Source of the DNA: Brumimicrobium sp035497735
GTDB lineage: Bacteria; Bacteroidota; Bacteroidia; Flavobacteriales_D; Crocinitomicaceae
DNA: 64,000 nucleotides
NCBI GenBank assembly: GCA_035497735.1
Contig: DATJCX010000066.1
Span: 1-64,000 of the forward strand
Direction: 5' to 3'
Shown here: piece after piece, positions 24,301 to 31,281 of the stretch
How the letters are laid out: the number at the start of each line of letters is the position of its first letter
Position numbering within the stretch: the stretch's first letter is position 1
Made by a program: the position numbers and the translations under genes
The notes under the pieces: generated by a model
Databases searched by the model: none
What the model was told of the DNA's origin: nothing
The model's input: the letters and a program-made list of their open reading frames with translations, nothing else

Positions 24301-25994
24301 TATTTAAGAAATTGGGGGCGAAATTGAATGGTGAATTGAAACTAAAAGGAACTTTTAATGAACCTGTTTTAACTGGTAAGTTGAATGTTGAAGATGGAAT
24401 CATAAATCTCGCAATTCTAGATGCTGATATGTTCTTTGAAGGAGAAGTGGAAGTAGTTGAAGATGGAATTTACATCAACCAAATGCCACTGAAAGACCAA
24501 GAAGGAAATACAGGGTCGGTAACCGGAACTTTAATTCATGATAAGTTAAAAGATATGTTCTTTGAAATTGTAGTAAACTTAGAGTCACACCCAACAAAAC
24601 GTATGCCTGACGATAGGTCAAAGCCTTTTCCTGTTGACAGGTTCTTGGTGATGAATACAACGTATGATGTTGATAGTCCATACTATGGAGAAGCGTATGC
24701 AACAGGAATAGCAACTGTTTCTGGTCACTTGGATAACTTATCTGTTGTGGTGAATGCTAAAACAAGAAGAGGAACAAAATTCGTTCTTCCTTTATACGGT
24801 CCAACAACGATTGATGAAGATGGATTTATTAGTTTTAAGAAAGCGGATGATGGCAGTGACGGTGAAAAACGAATTGACTTGTCGGGTCTTGACTTACAGT
24901 TAAATATTGAAGCAACAGATGATGCAGAAGTAAAGATTATATTTGATGATAAGTCGGGAGATGAGTTAGCTGCTAGAGGAAACGGAAATATTCGACTAAG
25001 TGTTGACCAATTCAACGAATTAGCAATGGATGGAACTTATACGGTCTCTAAAGGTAGTTACAACTTCGTTTTAGGACCTTACTCTCAAGTTTTTAACATT
25101 GCCCCGGGGGGAACTGTTCAGTGGGTGGGTGACCCCTACGATGCTATTTTAGATATCAATGCGTATAATAAAACAATGACCAACTTGTCGGTGGTAATGC
25201 CGGATGTGATTGAAAACAAGACTTCAAATAATGAGGAAGTTTACTATTACTTGACGATTAAAGAGAATATGTCGAATCCTGAAATTAGTTTTGACATCGA
25301 TGCACCAAAGGCAAGTGAGGCTGGAAAAGCGATTATTTCAAGAATTAGAAGTGATAGAGATGAATTAAATAAACAGTTTTTCTCCTTGGTAATTTCAAAA
25401 TCCTTGATGCCTTTAACGGGTATGATTTCAGCTTCTGGTTCTAGTGGTGCTTTCCTAGATTTAGCTTCTACACAAATCAATAATATTCTAAATAGAATGG
25501 CTGATGGGTATTCTATGAATGTTAACTTGGAGAATGATGACTTTACGGGACAGTTCTCAGGTGAATTTGGTTTATCAAAATCATTCCTAGATGATAGGTT
25601 GTTTATTTCTGGTTCATTTGGAGTTGGTACACGTCGTGGAGACAATGGAAATGTTGGCGGGGAAGGAGTTCCTAACCAAAATACTTTTATTGGAGATGTT
25701 AGAATAGAATATTTACTGAATGAGGATGGAACTTTCAGAATGAATGCTTTTAATGAGTCGAATAACAATTATCTTTTACAAAATGAGGGGCGTGGACAAT
25801 TTACTCAGGGAATAGGGGTGAGTTATAAAGAAGATTTTAATAACTTAGGGGACTTTAAATTATTTCAATTCTTTGCTAACCTATTTAGGAAGAAAGAAAA
25901 TAAAGTATATTTAGGTGGAAGCAGGAAGAACAAGGTTCCGATTCCTACGATTGATACAGATAGTAAGAACTCTATAATTGAAGAAAATGAATAA
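21351..25994 (+). CDS. Translocation/assembly module TamB-like protein (AsmA/DUF490)
   Basis: A 1547-residue envelope protein with one N-terminal membrane helix (about residues 8-30) and then almost continuous beta structure, as in bridge-like AsmA/TamB proteins that span the periplasm and move lipids or help outer-membrane protein assembly. The C-terminal 400 residues match the TamB domain (GNGNIRLSVDQ, YTVSKGSYNF, SQVFNIAPGGTVQWVGDPYDA). Length is typical of Bacteroidota homologues. Its end overlaps accC by eight bases, an unusual partner. A TamA-type barrel gene is not in the window. Confidence 0.9.
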   Translation: MSKLLKILGNIILIAVEITLISVIALFFLVRTPSFQTFLAKKASHFLQDRLNSKVTVGKVDIAFFDKIYLDELYVEDLHKDTLFYVKEVYVNYKLNDKFLKLDFDLDKVKVKDAKFFLKRYKGEEELNLQFFINAFKTGRKSEKDVNFTLKTKELALENAHFIYEDQNKTPLDFGVDFSNLDINKIDINATDVVVFKDNYKADFKHIGFVDHSGFEMNGFEGRAFFDLKKGLIVEETTIKTGNSTLVANSFVMETTEIADYRVFVDKVKLIGDLDTSYVSLLDVSYFAPQLKGMNDVVKASGKSKNTVHDLALNDIALEFGKGSKVNGNFYLPDFRKLSKEYINQSLDYFFILAEDLTKLKLPESSPSPYITWPFALNEFKYLEGSNLSLKGSLNELNTHLNVIKSNIGTVSFGNDFTVYTDTTFNNFKIIPKNGTRDIVYIENLDANKILKDKNYGTVNAELSLSSLEIDKKGVRAKNISGTLFKTELFGYKYDYIVLEKVNYSLIKGRGKPQSEALGNIYLRDENLDLSFNGFFSMGNYLEMKADLSIECAMLESLHPDLKGRGELVTNINVNAKGKNFNDFVGNILIDSLHYQEGDKSFVTQNFHGFVERNKTKDSISVKSEIIDLEVNGLIDYTVVSQNIVEQIAKVFPAINFAERKPIKEDKTYFNYDVTFKDVNEILDVFMPDIKVANNAKLFGKYIGTKNYIGVDLLADYITYKNMKFLDISGMQEVSNQELIALIDIQNFDYKDSTFYKGIHFTGLASNGKLDSQLLFDDTENKRSNLEWFTNLQENNAIDVIIHPSYFNFKGKRWDIKEVANINYSDSCFTVSDLKLQHYNQYISAHGFLSNSIQDKLYLDVMDLDLKEVSDLFFLETKYHGKANISGYATTPLVNLQFNGEAVVEDFKVNNTEVGVVGFGMNYKSSSDKLMIHGDIFSKNQQTFIFDGYYVTKEEEEAKGSINFDMFFNKTDISVVNEFLSPKLFKKLGAKLNGELKLKGTFNEPVLTGKLNVEDGIINLAILDADMFFEGEVEVVEDGIYINQMPLKDQEGNTGSVTGTLIHDKLKDMFFEIVVNLESHPTKRMPDDRSKPFPVDRFLVMNTTYDVDSPYYGEAYATGIATVSGHLDNLSVVVNAKTRRGTKFVLPLYGPTTIDEDGFISFKKADDGSDGEKRIDLSGLDLQLNIEATDDAEVKIIFDDKSGDELAARGNGNIRLSVDQFNELAMDGTYTVSKGSYNFVLGPYSQVFNIAPGGTVQWVGDPYDAILDINAYNKTMTNLSVVMPDVIENKTSNNEEVYYYLTIKENMSNPEISFDIDAPKASEAGKAIISRIRSDRDELNKQFFSLVISKSLMPLTGMISASGSSGAFLDLASTQINNILNRMADGYSMNVNLENDDFTGQFSGEFGLSKSFLDDRLFISGSFGVGTRRGDNGNVGGEGVPNQNTFIGDVRIEYLLNEDGTFRMNAFNESNNNYLLQNEGRGQFTQGIGVSYKEDFNNLGDFKLFQFFANLFRKKENKVYLGGSRKNKVPIPTIDTDSKNSIIEENE

Positions 25995-27444
25995 AGTATT
26001 AATAGCTAATAGAGGTGAGATTGCGAGAAGAATTATTCGCACTTTAAAGAAAATGAACATTAAATCTGTTGCAGTGTACTCTGAAGCAGATGCAAATGCA
26101 CCTTTTGTACATGAAGCGGATGAAGCAGTTTGTATAGGACCTGCACCTTCAGCTCAAAGTTATTTAGTGGAGGATAAAATCATTCAAGTAGCAAAAGATT
26201 TGAATGTTGATGCAATCCACCCTGGATATGGATTTTTATCTGAGAACTCAGGATTTGCAAGAAGATTAAAAAAAGAAGGAATTGTTTTAATTGGTCCATC
26301 TGCCGATGCAATGGATTTGATGGGAGATAAGATTACGGCAAAACAAACTGTAAAAGATTACGGTGTTCCATTAGTTCCCGGAGTAGATAGAGCAATTACG
26401 GATACAGAAGAAGCAAAGGAAATCGCTGCGACTGTTGGTTTTCCTATCTTGATTAAAGCATCTGCCGGTGGTGGTGGAAAAGGAATGCGTTTGGTTGAGA
26501 AAATGGAAGACCTGGAAGAACAAATGAAATTAGCGCAATCAGAAGCTAGATCATCTTTTGGGAATGACGCTGTTTTTATTGAGCGATTTGTAAGCAAACC
26601 ACGCCACATTGAAATTCAAATATTTGCAGATAACCACGGAAATATCATTCATTTATATGAACGTGAATGTAGTATTCAAAGAAGACACCAGAAAGTAATC
26701 GAAGAAGCTCCTAGTGCGGTTTTAACGCCGGCATTGAGAGCGGAAATGGGGAAAGCTGCTTGTGATGTTGCTAGATCTTGTAATTATACGGGAGCTGGTA
26801 CAGTGGAATTTCTTTTAGATGCTGAATTGAATTTCTACTTTCTAGAAATGAATACGAGAATTCAAGTTGAACACCCGATTACAGAGGAAATTACAGGACT
26901 TGACTTGGTGGAATTGCAAATTAGAGTTGCAAGAGGCGAAGAACTTCCGATTAAACAAGAAGATGTTCAAATGAACGGTCATGCTATGGAAGTGCGTGTA
27001 TATGCAGAAGATGCATTGGCAAACTTTACACCGGATATCGGAACGTTACATAGATATAAAAAACCAGTTGCTGATTATATTCGAATCGATGACGCTTATG
27101 AAGAAGGAATGGAAATTCCTATCTACTATGACCCGATGATTGCTAAGTTGGTAACTTGGGGGAAAGATAGAGAAGAATCGATCGAAAGAATGATTAAGGC
27201 AATCGATGATTACGAAATTTCAGGATTGAGAACAACTCTAGACTTTGGGAAATTTGTAATGAAACATCCTGCTTTTAGATCTGGAAATTTTGATACTAAT
27301 TTCATTAAGAATTACTTCTCAGACCCATCAATTCTCCTTACGGCACAAGATGAAGAGAAAAAAGCACTTGAGGCTTCCTTAGATGAATTATGGAAAGGTG
27401 TTCTTAATAACAAGAATAAAGAGTTTATCGTAGAAGGAAATTAA
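25987..27444 (+). CDS. accC: Acetyl-CoA carboxylase biotin carboxylase subunit
   Basis: Biotin carboxylase carboxylates biotin on the carrier protein with ATP and bicarbonate, the first step of malonyl-CoA synthesis. The 485-residue protein has the N-terminal VLIANRGEIARRI, the ATP-grasp glycine loop AGGGGKGM, ECSIQRRHQK and the active-site EMNTRIQVEHP. ATG 25987 is chosen over TTG 25978 because MNKVLIANRGEIA is the usual start. It overlaps the TamB-like gene by eight bases. The biotin carrier gene accB, usually adjacent, is missing here, so a role with another carboxylase cannot be excluded. Confidence 0.92.
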   Translation: MNKVLIANRGEIARRIIRTLKKMNIKSVAVYSEADANAPFVHEADEAVCIGPAPSAQSYLVEDKIIQVAKDLNVDAIHPGYGFLSENSGFARRLKKEGIVLIGPSADAMDLMGDKITAKQTVKDYGVPLVPGVDRAITDTEEAKEIAATVGFPILIKASAGGGGKGMRLVEKMEDLEEQMKLAQSEARSSFGNDAVFIERFVSKPRHIEIQIFADNHGNIIHLYERECSIQRRHQKVIEEAPSAVLTPALRAEMGKAACDVARSCNYTGAGTVEFLLDAELNFYFLEMNTRIQVEHPITEEITGLDLVELQIRVARGEELPIKQEDVQMNGHAMEVRVYAEDALANFTPDIGTLHRYKKPVADYIRIDDAYEEGMEIPIYYDPMIAKLVTWGKDREESIERMIKAIDDYEISGLRTTLDFGKFVMKHPAFRSGNFDTNFIKNYFSDPSILLTAQDEEKKALEASLDELWKGVLNNKNKEFIVEGN

Positions 27445-27575
27445 GAGGAAATTCCTTAAGGAACCTTAGATTTTATAAAAGGTGATTGTAATCATTCAGT
27501 CAACTTTTTTTTTGAAAACAAGGATGCCAGTTGGTTTATTTTGATTAATTGAATAGATAATTAAATTTTGAATAT

Positions 27576-28172
27576 ATGGAAAGTAGAATTATTGAAGGAA
27601 AGAAAGCATTTACTCGTTTTGGAAGATTGCTTTTTGTATCTGGTATTTTAACAGTTTTACTGGGTGTATTGTCCTTGCTAAATCCGATGAAATCTTTCTC
27701 GATGCTAGTGATAATATTAAGCACTGGAATATTGGTCGCTGGAATCATGGAAATTATTTATTCCTTGAGTAATCGAAAAGAAATTACAGATTGGTATTGG
27801 TATCTTTTAGGGGGAATTCTAAACTTGATCGTGGGGCTTACCTTGCTGTACAATCCGCTAATAACTTTGATTGTTCTTTCGATTTATATGGGACTTTTAA
27901 TCCTTTTCAAATCAATTTTTGCTATTATCACAGCTTTTTCAAGTAGAAAGTACGGGAATGAAGCTTGGGGAAGATTACTAATGATTGGTGTAATAGGTGT
28001 TCTGGTTGCGATTCTTTTATTGATGAAACCGGATCTTTTTGGAATTACGATAGGAGTTTGGGTAGGAATCGGCTTGATTTTTATTGGAACAGCTCAAATT
28101 ACTTTAGCAACGCACATGCGTCGTTTAAAGAAGTTTGGAAAAGAACTAGGTAAGGCTTTAAAAGACCAATAG
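27576..28172 (+). CDS. HdeD-like / DUF308 membrane protein
   Basis: A 198-residue protein with six membrane helices in three similar hairpins, the typical DUF308/HdeD pattern (for example ISGILTVLLGVLSLLNP-like and WYWYLLGGILNLIVGL). HdeD is linked to acid resistance in enterobacteria; the function in Bacteroidota is unknown. The C terminus is basic (MRRLKKFGKELGKALKDQ). The gene stands alone, 131 bp after accC. The gap 27445-27575 includes a perfect TTCCTTAAGGAA palindrome (27452-27463) but no clear terminator. Confidence 0.85.
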   Translation: MESRIIEGKKAFTRFGRLLFVSGILTVLLGVLSLLNPMKSFSMLVIILSTGILVAGIMEIIYSLSNRKEITDWYWYLLGGILNLIVGLTLLYNPLITLIVLSIYMGLLILFKSIFAIITAFSSRKYGNEAWGRLLMIGVIGVLVAILLLMKPDLFGITIGVWVGIGLIFIGTAQITLATHMRRLKKFGKELGKALKDQ

Positions 28173-28196
28173 CCAGCTTTTAAAACCAGCTATTGG
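28166..28196. terminator. Hairpin between convergent genes
   Basis: CCAATAGC / GCTATTGG form an 8-bp stem with a 15-base loop that includes the stop codon of the HdeD-like gene. T tracts are short, so termination is plausible but not strong. Confidence 0.5.
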
Positions 28197-28206
28197 GTTT
28201 CATTAA

Positions 28207-28911
28207 TTATTTTGTATTCGAAGGTCTAACTTCAACCTTGCTTGGTAGAACTCTCGGATTCATTTGAAGCATATCATAAACCAGTTGACCAATGTCTTCT
28301 GGCTGTATCTTCCATGCATCTTCTTCACTAGGTGTATGATTGTTGAAATGACTAGTAACTGAACCTGGCATTATCGTAGAAACCTTTACTTGGTATGGAC
28401 GCATGTCTAGCATCAATGCTTGTGTGAAACCAACTACGGCAAACTTACTAGCATTGTAAGCTGTTCCGTTCGCAAAGAAATTCGTTCCTGCTAAACTAGC
28501 AATTGTAAAGATATATCCTTTACTTTCTTTAACTGCATCAATGGAAGCTTTTACACTGTTGAAAACGCCCGTTACATTGGTATCAATCTGTGCATTCCAA
28601 TCTTCGTGTTTCATTTGATCAATAGGAGCGAAAACACCTAAGCCCGCATTGGCGACTAGAACATCTAGTTGTCCCCATTTTTTGATGATGCTTGCAATTG
28701 CATTCGTTTCATCTTCTGGCTTCCTTACGTCCGACTGAAGCGCTAATACGTCTTCAGGATTTCCGCCAAAACTCTTTGCAGCTGCTTCCGCGTCTTTTAT
28801 GTTTCGACTACTTATGGCAACTCTGTATCCTTTATTCAAAAGATAATCTGCAATTCCCTTGCCGATACCCTTGCTTCCTCCTGTGATGTAAACTGTTTTT
28901 TTATTTTCCAT
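28207..28911 (-). CDS. Short-chain dehydrogenase/reductase, unknown substrate
   Basis: A 234-residue SDR with the cofactor motif TGGSKGIGKG, NAGLG, a catalytic Ser in TIASLAG and Tyr/Lys in YNASKFAVVGF. Like many general SDRs it may reduce a small ketone or ketoacyl substrate; the substrate cannot be read from sequence. It is a distinct paralogue of the FabG at 5121 and the FolM-like SDR at 6937. No operon partners. Confidence 0.85.
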   Translation of the reverse strand: MENKKTVYITGGSKGIGKGIADYLLNKGYRVAISSRNIKDAEAAAKSFGGNPEDVLALQSDVRKPEDETNAIASIIKKWGQLDVLVANAGLGVFAPIDQMKHEDWNAQIDTNVTGVFNSVKASIDAVKESKGYIFTIASLAGTNFFANGTAYNASKFAVVGFTQALMLDMRPYQVKVSTIMPGSVTSHFNNHTPSEEDAWKIQPEDIGQLVYDMLQMNPRVLPSKVEVRPSNTK

Positions 28912-28990
28912 TTTATAGTGAAATTTAATTCATTTTTAATTGTTCTAAAATAAGTTTAAACCAATTAGGACTTTATTGTCCGAAATTGTT

Positions 28991-28998
28991 TATGTTTG
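28991..28998 (+). promoter_or_regulatory. -7 promoter box TATGTTTG before the DUF2249 gene
   Basis: An exact consensus match 81 nt upstream of ATG 29080. The long leader makes this less certain than the others; nothing else notable was seen in the leader. Confidence 0.35.
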
Positions 28999-29079
28999 TA
29001 TAAAATTCAATGCTACATGTAAATGTAACAAGAAAGATTGAATTTAGTTTATTGAATAACATTAATAGTTACAATCGCT

Positions 29080-29835
29080 ATGAGTGAAAATGTGCATACC
29101 CAAGAGGAGTTAGACATGAGAGTGTTTGTTCCAATTCAACGACATGAGAAGTTGATTAAATTGTTTAAAGAGCTACCGGTTGACGAAAGCTTTATATTTA
29201 TTAACGACCACGATCCCATTCCTTTATTTTATGAGTTCCGTTCTATTTTCGGAGATGTAGTAGGATGGGAGTATTTAAACAAAGGTGGAAGAGATTGGAA
29301 AGTAAAGGTTACTAGGACGGAAGCTTCTCAAGCTAGAGAAATGACGGATATCTCAACTTTAATTGATTTAAGAAAAACGGATAAAAATGCTTGGAAACAA
29401 GTTGTTTTCCACCGTTATGGAATGATGGAACAAGATACAGTGATGGAATTAATTTCGAGTGAGGAATTAAAAGAAATTCACGGCATTTTCGTTAATAAAT
29501 TTGATGGAAAACATAAATGGGTTTATAAGGAAAATGAACCGGGAAACTACGTAGTTCATATTACAAAAATTGTTCAAACAGGTTTGGGTGATGATGGTTT
29601 CTCTGTAGTTGACGAATTTGACTTACGTCCATACGAACCGTCAAAACGCCATGATATGTTCTATGAAGCTTTTGAAAAGATTCAGCCAGGAGAGGCTTTT
29701 GAGTTTTTAAACGACCATGATCCAAAACCATTGTATTACCAAATGGAAGCTGAAAGTAAAGAACCATTTAATTGGGAATACATTCAAAATGGTCCTGAGG
29801 TTTGGAAAGTTAGAGTTGTAAAGATTAAGAAATAA
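29080..29835 (+). CDS. Protein with two DUF2249 domains and a related middle domain
   Basis: A 251-residue soluble protein. Residues about 14-78 and 182-250 are clear DUF2249 repeats (RHEKLIKLF..FINDHDPIPLFYE and RHDMFYEAF..FLNDHDPKPLYYQ), sharing the NDHDP(I/K)PL(F/Y)Y core and a W-(K/R)VRV end. The middle (about 85-165) keeps the WVYKE..GNYVVHITKI end but has lost NDHDP, looking like a degenerate third copy. DUF2249 proteins have a TusA-like fold and often accompany hemerythrins or cupins in nitric-oxide-related settings; the function is unproven. A strong terminator follows. Confidence 0.82.
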   Translation: MSENVHTQEELDMRVFVPIQRHEKLIKLFKELPVDESFIFINDHDPIPLFYEFRSIFGDVVGWEYLNKGGRDWKVKVTRTEASQAREMTDISTLIDLRKTDKNAWKQVVFHRYGMMEQDTVMELISSEELKEIHGIFVNKFDGKHKWVYKENEPGNYVVHITKIVQTGLGDDGFSVVDEFDLRPYEPSKRHDMFYEAFEKIQPGEAFEFLNDHDPKPLYYQMEAESKEPFNWEYIQNGPEVWKVRVVKIKK

Positions 29836-29858
29836 GCTTGTTGAAATTAACAACGCAT

Positions 29859-29890
29859 AAAAAAAGAGGATTATATAATCCTCTTTTTTT
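29859..29890. terminator. Strong bidirectional terminator
   Basis: GAGGATTA TA TAATCCTC stem with A-tract upstream and T-tract downstream (29859-29890), lying between convergent genes. Both strands show stem plus T run, so both genes can end here. Confidence 0.9.
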
Positions 29891-29910
29891 TATGACTTAA
29901 AATTTTTATC

Positions 29911-30993
29911 TTAATTCTTATAGAAAGGAGTCTTAACTACTTTTGCACCTAGCGATTTATTTCTAATTCCTACAAAAATATTTGTTCCTTCCGCCGCATA
30001 TTCTACTGGAACATATCCTAAACCGATTGCTTTGTCTAGTGAAGGCGACATCGTACCTGAAGTAACACGTCCAATTTCATTTCCTTCTGCATCTAAAATT
30101 GGATAGCCTCCACGAGGAATTCCTCTCTCTGTTAGCTCAAATCCAATCAATCTATTTTTAATACCTGCTTCTTTTTCTGTTTTTAAAGCTTCGCTGTTTG
30201 TGAATTCTTTAGTGAACTTAGTAATCCATCCTAAACCAGCTTCAAATGGAGATGTGTTATCATCAATATCGTTTCCGTATAGACAGTACCCCATTTCCAG
30301 ACGTAATGTATCACGTGCAGCTAAACCGATAGGTTCGATTCCGTAGCTAGCACCTGTTTCCATTACTTTATCCCAAACTTTTCTAGCGTCTTTATTTTTA
30401 ACGTAGATTTCGAATCCTCCACTTCCAGTGTAACCAGTAGCGGAAATAATAACGTCCTCTACACCTGCAAACTCTCCTATTTCAAAAGAGTAGAATTTCA
30501 TGTCTGTTAAATTCACTGAAGTTAAAGCTTGCATTGACTCAGCAGCCTTAGGTCCTTGAATAGCAAAGATGCTCCATTGATCCGACTCATTCACTAATTC
30601 GGCACCAACATCATTGTGTTTTACCAACCAGTTATAGTCTTTCTCAACGTTTGAAGCATTCGCAATCATCAAGAATTCTTGATCTGATATCTTATAGATA
30701 ATTAAATCGTCAATGATTCCACCATCTTCATTTGGTAAGTAACAATATTGCGCTTTTCCTATTGGTAAATTGCTTAAATCGTTACTAGAAACTTTCTGTA
30801 ATAGTTTTTCAGCGTTTTCACCCTTTATGTAAATGTTCCCCATGTGAGAAACATCAAAAACACCCACTTTCGTTCGAACTACTTCATGTTCGTGCTTCAA
30901 GCCTACGTATTGAACTGGCATTTTAAATCCGGCAAAATCTACCATTTTTGCACCTAATTCTTCATGTAACGAAGTTAACGCTGTTTCTTTCAT
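29911..30993 (-). CDS. gcvT: Glycine cleavage system aminomethyltransferase (T protein)
   Basis: GcvT transfers the methylene group from the lipoyl-bound aminomethyl on GcvH to tetrahydrofolate, releasing ammonia. The 360-residue protein has KMVDFAGFKMPVQY and VFDVSHMGN near the start, the conserved Asp-containing RDTLRLEMGYCLYGND region, and the typical C-terminal SPSLDKAIGLGYV. ATG 30993 is chosen (AAGGAT lies just upstream); the longer frame to 31068 adds 25 residues absent from the family. GcvH and GcvP are not in the window. Confidence 0.95.
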   Translation of the reverse strand: MKETALTSLHEELGAKMVDFAGFKMPVQYVGLKHEHEVVRTKVGVFDVSHMGNIYIKGENAEKLLQKVSSNDLSNLPIGKAQYCYLPNEDGGIIDDLIIYKISDQEFLMIANASNVEKDYNWLVKHNDVGAELVNESDQWSIFAIQGPKAAESMQALTSVNLTDMKFYSFEIGEFAGVEDVIISATGYTGSGGFEIYVKNKDARKVWDKVMETGASYGIEPIGLAARDTLRLEMGYCLYGNDIDDNTSPFEAGLGWITKFTKEFTNSEALKTEKEAGIKNRLIGFELTERGIPRGGYPILDAEGNEIGRVTSGTMSPSLDKAIGLGYVPVEYAAEGTNIFVGIRNKSLGAKVVKTPFYKN

Positions 30994-31156
30994 TTTTATC
31001 CTTTTAAAGTTGGCGCGAAAATAAGCATTTTTTTCCATTAAATGAGCCCGATTGACCGAAAATATCACGGCTAATACGAAGTGTATATTTTGAATTTAAA
31101 AGATATTTTAATTTTGTTAAAAATGTTTCTCAATTTTAATTATCCTAAAAAATGAC

Positions 31157-31164
31157 TATCTTTC
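31157..31164 (+). promoter_or_regulatory. Near-consensus -7 box TATCTTTC before the micro-ORF
   Basis: Seven of eight positions fit if wildcards are counted (last base C for G). It ends six bases before ATG 31171. A similar TATCTTTC precedes the M16 peptidase gene at 62916. Confidence 0.35.
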
Positions 31165-31170
31165 GCCCTT

Positions 31171-31281
31171 ATGAATCAAGTACCGAATAAATTTCAATGG
31201 AAAACGAGCTATACAGTCGTTTTGTTGGTAAACGCATTGTATATTTTAGCTTTTTACTTCATCACTCAATATTTTAAATAA
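31171..31281 (+). CDS. 36-residue single-helix membrane protein coupled to a symporter
   Basis: ATG 31171 opens a frame ending in TAA 31279-31281, whose last base is the A of the next gene's ATG (TAATG). The product begins MNQVPNKFQWKTSYTV and has one hydrophobic helix (about residues 15-33: TVVLLVNALYILAFYFI), ending in TQYFK. Small helper proteins are known for several sodium/solute symporters (for example DUF485 with ActP and DUF3311 with MctP-like transporters); this may be an analogous subunit. A near -7 box lies just upstream. I have not seen the family named. Short length leaves doubt. Confidence 0.6.
   Translation: MNQVPNKFQWKTSYTVVLLVNALYILAFYFITQYFK

Noticed and set aside
24725..25768. 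Long minus-strand open frames within the TamB-like gene (24725-25015, 25247-25768)
   Set aside because: They are antisense shadows with Ser/Phe/Pro-rich composition, no recognisable domain, and lie inside a clear coding gene.
27452..27463. Perfect palindrome TTCCTTAAGGAA after accC
   Set aside because: It has no T tract and no loop that would make a good terminator; a single 12-bp palindrome is weak evidence for an operator.
30994..31068. N-terminal extension of gcvT
   Set aside because: The 25 added residues are not part of GcvT, and AAGGAT precedes ATG 30993.
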